DNA of 64,000 nucleotides from NCBI GenBank assembly GCA_965214795.1, contig OZ243976.1, forward strand, positions 2,914,001-2,978,000. Reading direction: 5' to 3'. This document shows, one piece after another, positions 59,772-64,000 of the stretch. The notes under the pieces were generated by a model, which saw only the letters and a list, made by a program, of their open reading frames with translations, was not told the origin of the DNA and searched no databases. Each line of letters opens with the position of its first letter. Positions within the stretch are counted from its first letter, which is position 1. The stretch is from JAJDXW01 sp965214795 (GTDB lineage: Bacteria > Pseudomonadota > Gammaproteobacteria > HK1). The position numbers were made by a program, and so were the translations under genes.

Positions 59772-59903
59772 GCAACGCCCCGAGCCGAATCACGGCCGGA
59801 AGTCTATCGTATCGAAGACCCCGGGGACGACGAAGAAGGGGTGCCGGGCCATCGGGCCGCGGGCCCGGAGCAACCTTTCTCCGCATATCAGCGTACCCGT
59901 AGT

Positions 59904-59932
59904 TTGACTTGATCTGTCAACACTTCTACGAT
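59904..59932 (+). promoter_or_regulatory. sigma70-type promoter of mltD
   Basis: TTGACT (59904-59909), a 17-bp spacer and TACGAT (59927-59932) match the housekeeping consensus. Expected transcription start is near 59939, 24 bases before the mltD ATG. The 191-bp divergent spacer contains no remnant of gloB that I can recognise. Confidence 0.55.
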
Positions 59933-59962
59933 GGGCAATCCGTGTGAAACGCAGACGTCTCC

Positions 59963-61375
59963 ATGGGCCCACTTGGCATCGCGTGCGCCGCCGTCGCAAT
60001 CCTGCTGTCGGCGGCGGCGTGCATGGAGCAACAGTCGGCGGACCGACGGCCCCACTCGGGGACCGTTCCCGAGCGCCCGGCCGCCGAAGGCGCGGTCGCC
60101 GGGCCCGTTCCAGGCGAACGGAAGAAGACCGCTCGGCCGGTCGTGATGCCCCGGGAGATGCCCCGGGAGCAGTGGATCAGGGCGGCGGATGTCCCGGTCG
60201 CAGGGCGCGACACCTGGGAGCGGATGCGTCACCTGATGACGATGGTGCCGGTGCGGCCCGACGTGAGTTCGCTGCGCGAGTTCCGAAGAAAGATCCGCAG
60301 GTATCACGGCAATCAGCACTTCTTCGACTCCCTCGGGGATCGCGCGCGGCCTTGGCTCTATCACGTGGCGCGGGAGGTGGCCAGGCGAGGGATGCCAGGC
60401 GAGATCGCCCTGCTGCCGGCGGTGGAGAGCGGATACGACGCCCGAGCCGTATCGGCTCGGGAAGCGGCGGGTCTATGGCAGATCCTTCCGGGCACCGCGC
60501 GCGAGCTCGACCTGGCTCGCTCCTGGTGGTACGACGCGAGACACGATACGCCGGTGGCGACCGTGGCGGCCCTCGACTACCTGACCTCCCTTCGAGAGGA
60601 CTTCAACGACGATTGGATGCTGGCCGTCGCCGCCTACAACTGCGGCCCGGGCAACGTTCGGCGGGCCATCCGGCGGGCCGGGCTGGAGATCGAGACTGCG
60701 GACTATGCCCCGATCGAACGCTATCTTCCGAACGAGACGCGCAACCACATGGCGCGGTGGCTGGTCTTCTCGGAGATCGTCGCGACGCCGCGGCTGCACA
60801 ACGTGCGGTTGAAGACGATTCCCTGGCGCCCGTACTTCACCGAGATATCGGTGAGATCGCAGACCGATCTCGCGGCTGCGGCGCGGCTCGCCGGGGTGTC
60901 GTTGGCGGAGATATCGGTTCTCAACTTCGGCATTCGGCGCGGCATGACGGCACCGAACGGACCCCACCGGTTGCTGCTCCCCGCGGGGCACGCCCAACGC
61001 GTTGGCCGGGAGCTTTCCCGGCTGCCCCCGGCGCAGCTCGCGGAGCGGCAACGGCATCGTAGGCATCGTATTCGTCAAGGGGATACCCTCGGCTCGATCG
61101 CCCGCGCGCACGGCACCACGGTCACGGCCCTGATGGCGGCCAATCATCTGGATTCGCATCTCATCCGAGCGGGCCGGGAGTTGATGATCCCCGCGTCTCA
61201 CGGGGCTCCCTCCGCGACGCCCGAAGTCCACATCGTGAGTCCCGGGGAATCGCTCTGGATCATCGCCCGCCAGTACCAGACCACGATCAGCTCGCTTCGC
61301 GGCTGGAATCGGCTCGCTCCCGGCTCGAACCTGCTTCGTCCGGGTCAGCAGCTTCGGATTCGGGGCGAAGGTTAG
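59963..61375 (+). CDS. mltD: membrane-bound lytic murein transglycosylase D
   Basis: 470-residue lipoprotein that cleaves peptidoglycan. The lipobox ends in LLSAAAC with Cys20. The SLT domain has the catalytic Glu in IALLPAVESGYDARAVS and then GLWQILPGTARELDL and AVAAYNCGPGNVRRAI. Two LysM domains follow (RIRQGDTLGSIARAHGT and HIVSPGESLWIIARQYQT), against two to three in relatives. The start is ATG 59963. fabI begins 12 bp after the stop, so the two may be one transcript. Confidence 0.95.
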   Translation: MGPLGIACAAVAILLSAAACMEQQSADRRPHSGTVPERPAAEGAVAGPVPGERKKTARPVVMPREMPREQWIRAADVPVAGRDTWERMRHLMTMVPVRPDVSSLREFRRKIRRYHGNQHFFDSLGDRARPWLYHVAREVARRGMPGEIALLPAVESGYDARAVSAREAAGLWQILPGTARELDLARSWWYDARHDTPVATVAALDYLTSLREDFNDDWMLAVAAYNCGPGNVRRAIRRAGLEIETADYAPIERYLPNETRNHMARWLVFSEIVATPRLHNVRLKTIPWRPYFTEISVRSQTDLAAAARLAGVSLAEISVLNFGIRRGMTAPNGPHRLLLPAGHAQRVGRELSRLPPAQLAERQRHRRHRIRQGDTLGSIARAHGTTVTALMAANHLDSHLIRAGRELMIPASHGAPSATPEVHIVSPGESLWIIARQYQTTISSLRGWNRLAPGSNLLRPGQQLRIRGEG

Positions 61376-61387
61376 GCCGAAAGCACC

Positions 61388-62170
61388 GTGGGACTGCTCT
61401 CCGGCAAACGGGTCCTCGTCACCGGGGTGGCGAGCAATCGCTCGATCGCCTGGGGGGTGGCCGCGGCCATGCACCGTGAGGGCGCCGAACTCGCATTCAC
61501 CTACCAGAACGAACGGCTCGGGGAGCGGGTGAAGAAGCTCGCCGCCGAGCTGGGGTCCACCCTCACCATCGGCTGCGACGTGAGCGCCGACGGAGAGATC
61601 GACCGCCTCTTCCACCGCCTGGGGGAGGCTTGGCCGGATATCGACGGGCTGGTCCATGCGATCGCATTCGCGCCCCGCGAGGCGCTCGACGGGAGCTTCC
61701 TCGCGGGTCTGGACCGGGAGGCATTCCGGGTCGCGCACGACGTGAGCGCATACAGCTTCGCGGCGCTGGCCGGCGGGGGGCGGGAGCTGATGCGCCGGAA
61801 CGGCGGCGCGATGCTGACGTTGACCTATCTCGGCTCCCGGCGGGTGTTTCCGAGCTACAACGTGATGGGGCCGGCGAAGGCGAGCCTCGAAGCGACCGTA
61901 CGCTACCTCGCGGAGGATCTCGGGCCGGAGGGAATCCGGGTCAACGCGATCTCCGCGGGGCCCATTCGAACCCTCGCCGCCTCCGGCATCTCCGGATTCC
62001 GCAAGCTGCTCGACCATGCACAGCGGGTCGCACCGCTGCGGCGGAACGTGACCATCGACGACGTGGGCAACGTGGCCGCGTTCCTGTGCTCCGATCTCGC
62101 CGCGGGGATCACCGGCGAGATTACCTGCGTGGACGCGGGCTATCACGTCATCGGCACCCCCCCTCTCTGA
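61388..62170 (+). CDS. fabI: enoyl-ACP reductase (NADH), FabI type
   Basis: 260-residue short-chain dehydrogenase that reduces enoyl-ACP, the last step of each elongation cycle. The N-terminal motif is KRVLVTGVASNRSIAWGVAA. The catalytic Tyr-x6-Lys is in PSYNVMGPAKASLEATVRYL, and GIRVNAISAGPIRTLAASGI is the substrate-loop region. It starts at GTG 61388, 12 bp after mltD. ppiD, often beside fabI, is at the end of the window, separated by an HNH gene. Confidence 0.96.
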   Translation: MGLLSGKRVLVTGVASNRSIAWGVAAAMHREGAELAFTYQNERLGERVKKLAAELGSTLTIGCDVSADGEIDRLFHRLGEAWPDIDGLVHAIAFAPREALDGSFLAGLDREAFRVAHDVSAYSFAALAGGGRELMRRNGGAMLTLTYLGSRRVFPSYNVMGPAKASLEATVRYLAEDLGPEGIRVNAISAGPIRTLAASGISGFRKLLDHAQRVAPLRRNVTIDDVGNVAAFLCSDLAAGITGEITCVDAGYHVIGTPPL

Positions 62171-62328
62171 CCCCCTCCGACCCTTCCCCGGGCACTTCGG
62201 GGCCGCCGCGCATCGAGGCTCCGGCCCGCGGTCGGAGGACCACGCTCCGCTTCCTCTCCTGCGCGCGCCGGCCGGCGGCCCACGCCCCCCGCCCCGCCGT
62301 CGCGGTTCCATGTTCGCGATCGCCGGGC

Positions 62329-62385
62329 GGAAGTCCTTTCCAATCCGGAGATGACCCTGAAGGGGGGCACGGGGCCAAGTCCGGG
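62329..62385. repeat. repeat F copy, inverted
   Basis: GTCCTTTCCAATCCGGAGAT and following bases are the reverse complement of the block at 57601-57670. It lies in the 453-bp gap after fabI; 62171-62328 holds nothing recognisable. Confidence 0.5.
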
Positions 62386-62437
62386 GCCCCCCGGTGGAGT
62401 CTTCAGGCGGCGGTTGGCAGGGCGCTGGGGATGGAGC

Positions 62438-62550
62438 GGAAGCATCACGATCATCTCCCGATGATGCCCCGTTTCCGACCCCTTCAGACTCACCTCACGT
62501 CGGAATCACGCGCCCCCCCGTCGGGCTCATGTGTCATTGGACAAGGCTGG
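62438..62550. repeat. repeat E copy, uninterrupted
   Basis: GGAAGCATCACGATCATCTC ... CCGACCCCTTCAGA ... GGGCTCATGTGTCATTGGAC matches the block at 49101-49168 plus 49398-49418. It contains the site (GTCATTGG) in which the other copy received a MITE-3, and about 35 extra bases inside. It probably serves no gene. The rest of the gap to 62623 is unremarkable. Confidence 0.65.
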
Positions 62551-62623
62551 GGACAGGGCTGGCGGTTCCCACCGCGACCCGGATCGGGGAAAATAGGCGT
62601 CGCCCCATCGCCGGACAGGACCC

Positions 62624-63196
62624 GTGAGTGGCATACCGCCGATTCTTCGTCTGGAAGTGACCGGTCAGCCCATGCGATGGATCGGTTGGCAGGAGGCGGT
62701 GTGCCTCGGGGCGCGGGGCCGCATCGCCTGGTCCATCGGGGAGACGGAGTTCTCCTTCCGGGGGGGGCACGACCGGGTCACCGGGCAGCGGTCGAGCATC
62801 ACGGTAAGTTCGATCGTGGCCGTTCGGGGCCACCGCGGAGCCCATCGTTCCGGCACCCCTCCCCTTTCGAACCGGGAGCTCTTCCTGCGGGACGCGTTCA
62901 CCTGCATGTATTGCGGCGGGGAGTACCCCGCCCACCTGCTGACGCGCGACCACCTCCTGCCGCTCTCGCGGGGCGGAAGGGACCGCTGGACGAACGTGGT
63001 CACCGCCTGCCGCACCTGCAACCACGCGAAGGGAGCGCGCACCCCGGACGAGGCGGACATGCCGATCCTCGCGGTGCCCTTCGAGCCCAACCGCGCCGAA
63101 TACCTGGTGCTGTCGAACCGGCGCATCCTCGCCGACCAGATGAAATTCCTCCGCCGACGCTTCCGCTCCGGAAGCCGGATGCACGCCATCTGCTGA
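62624..63196 (+). CDS. HNH endonuclease family protein
   Basis: 190-residue protein. The HNH domain lies at about residues 92-140: zinc-binding CMYCGGEY, then RDHLLPLSRGGRDRWTNVVT with the His and Asn, and CRTCNHAKGARTP. The N-terminal region (RLEVTGQPMRWIGWQEAV) is typical of the stand-alone chromosomal HNH proteins common in proteobacteria, whose role is unknown; the neighbours show no restriction or phage genes. The start is GTG 62624. Confidence 0.88.
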   Translation: MSGIPPILRLEVTGQPMRWIGWQEAVCLGARGRIAWSIGETEFSFRGGHDRVTGQRSSITVSSIVAVRGHRGAHRSGTPPLSNRELFLRDAFTCMYCGGEYPAHLLTRDHLLPLSRGGRDRWTNVVTACRTCNHAKGARTPDEADMPILAVPFEPNRAEYLVLSNRRILADQMKFLRRRFRSGSRMHAIC

Positions 63197-63275
63197 ACGG
63201 CCGTGCGCGGTTCCGTCCTCTTCCGGCGCGGCCACCCGGCGGAGAGGGGGCCCGGGTTCCGGTTTCGGCGGCGGC

Positions 63276-64000
63276 TCAGCGGGTATACGGGTCGTCTTCC
63301 GCCCCGGTGCGATCCTCGAAGAACCGGACCTCGGCCCGCTCGCGCAGCGCGGCGACGAATGACTGGTGGGTGTCGAGGCCGAGCTGTCGCGAGAGCCGGG
63401 TCCGCGACTCGTCGAGGGTCTCGGCTTCGACCTCGTTCTCGATGACCTCCTCGAGGGCGAGGATCACGAAGTCCCCGTTCGGGAGGGCGACGCCGTCGAA
63501 CGTCGTCGCCCCCGCGCCCGGCCGCGGCATGCTGAACAGCACCTCGCCAACCGTGCGTCCCAGGCCCGGTTCATTGCGGCCGACGGTGCGCTCCTCGCTC
63601 CATGCGAGGTCTCCGGCCACCGCCTCACGCCCTTCGCCGGCCCGCAACCGCTCGAGGAGACCCACTCCGAGCGCGCGGGCCTCGTCCGTCGCTCGCTCCG
63701 CCCGAAGCGCCGCGACGATCTCCGGCCGCACCTCGTCGAGGGTGCGCTGGCGGGGCTCGCGCCGCTCCTCCACCCGAACGACGACGGTGCGATAGCCCTC
63801 GATCTCCACCGGCTCGCTGTTGTTCCCGGCGAGCACGTCATCGCCGAAAGCGGCCGCGATCACCGCTCGGTCGCCGAGCACCTCGTGGCCCGGTTCCCCG
63901 CGGCGGGAGAGGTAGCCGCTCTCCTCGACGGCGAGCCCGAGTACTCCCGCCGCGTCCTCGAGGTTGTCCGGCTGCTCGAAAGCGAGGTTCGAAAGACGCT
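63276..64000 (-). CDS. ppiD: peptidyl-prolyl cis-trans isomerase D, C-terminal part
   Basis: Partial gene; the start lies beyond the window. The visible 240 residues cover the end of the parvulin-type chaperone PpiD: LSNLAFEQPDNLEDAAGVLG, AVIAAAFGDDVLAGNNSEPV, RTVVVRVEERREPRQRTLDE, and the final PNGDFVILALEEVIENEVEA. PpiD is an inner-membrane-anchored periplasmic chaperone near the Sec translocon. Convergent with the HNH gene, with 79 bp between stops. Confidence 0.88.
   Translation of the reverse strand, partial: RLSNLAFEQPDNLEDAAGVLGLAVEESGYLSRRGEPGHEVLGDRAVIAAAFGDDVLAGNNSEPVEIEGYRTVVVRVEERREPRQRTLDEVRPEIVAALRAERATDEARALGVGLLERLRAGEGREAVAGDLAWSEERTVGRNEPGLGRTVGEVLFSMPRPGAGATTFDGVALPNGDFVILALEEVIENEVEAETLDESRTRLSRQLGLDTHQSFVAALRERAEVRFFEDRTGAEDDPYTR

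Noticed and set aside
59772..59962. Remnant of gloB between the methyltransferase gene and mltD
   Set aside because: No glyoxalase II motif (THxHxDH) is readable in any frame in this 191-bp spacer.
62624..63196. HNH protein as part of a restriction or phage-defence system
   Set aside because: Neighbours are fabI and ppiD; no methyltransferase specificity gene, helicase or phage gene is adjacent.

Overview
The window is GC-rich (roughly two thirds G+C by eye) chromosomal DNA from a proteobacterium, most likely a gammaproteobacterium. The evidence is gene order: pgsA followed by tRNA-Gly/Cys/Leu; yceD-rpmF-plsX-fabH-fabD-fabG-acpP-fabF-mltG-tmk-holB beside divergent rluC and rne; lepB-rnc-era-recO-pdxJ; epmA with efp; parE-parC; and mltD beside a methyltransferase-rnhA-dnaQ group. 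No plasmid or prophage backbone and no transposase is visible. Genus cannot be given from sequence alone.

Layout. 1-917: end of pgsA and three tRNAs, with a small insertion between the second and third. 918-6620: MFS transporter and an aromatic-ring cluster (Rieske oxygenase alpha and beta, gentisate 1,2-dioxygenase, thioesterase). 6636-15291: fatty-acid/phospholipid operon running leftwards, with mltG, tmk and holB at its end. 15292-20221: small Cys-rich protein, rluC, rne. 20350-31169: pdxJ, recO, era, rnc, lepB, epmA, efp, parC, parE. 31170-32132: long gap with gene debris. 32133-40104: xseB, folE2, mazG, a lytic transglycosylase, a DUF1249 gene, ampD, a PII-like protein and two DUF1538 membrane proteins. 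40475-48847: a 2-oxoacid operon (indolepyruvate oxidoreductase-type enzyme, AceE-like E1, a degenerate E2-like protein, PaaK-like CoA ligase). 49484-57504: PhyH dioxygenase, two VOC proteins, tRNA-Lys, alkB, an MhpA-type hydroxylase and a TRAP transporter. 57753-64000: dnaQ, rnhA, methyltransferase, mltD, fabI, HNH nuclease and the end of ppiD.

The most unusual feature is a set of short non-autonomous insertion elements with terminal inverted repeats but no transposase. MITE-1 has five copies of about 208-308 bp. MITE-2 has three copies, each with an exact or near-exact 10-bp target duplication. MITE-3 has two full copies with 9-bp duplications and one partial copy; one full copy is nested in another repeat whose uninterrupted version lies 13 kb away. 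MITE-4 is a single copy with perfect 16-bp ends next to the rnc stop codon. They sit at operon joints: between the convergent oxygenase subunits, between efp and epmA, between the oxidoreductase and the E1 gene, and upstream of the DUF1538 and TRAP operons.

The genes joined to the housekeeping operons suggest a heterotroph that uses aromatic compounds and organic acids. A thioesterase, gentisate dioxygenase and Rieske alpha subunit directly continue the fatty-acid operon. The 2-oxoacid operon could convert aromatic amino-acid-derived 2-oxoacids to acyl-CoA. A TRAP system could import organic acids. The two least understood units are the DUF1538/DUF1538/PII-like operon and the E2-like protein that lacks both a lipoyl domain and the catalytic HxxxDG motif.
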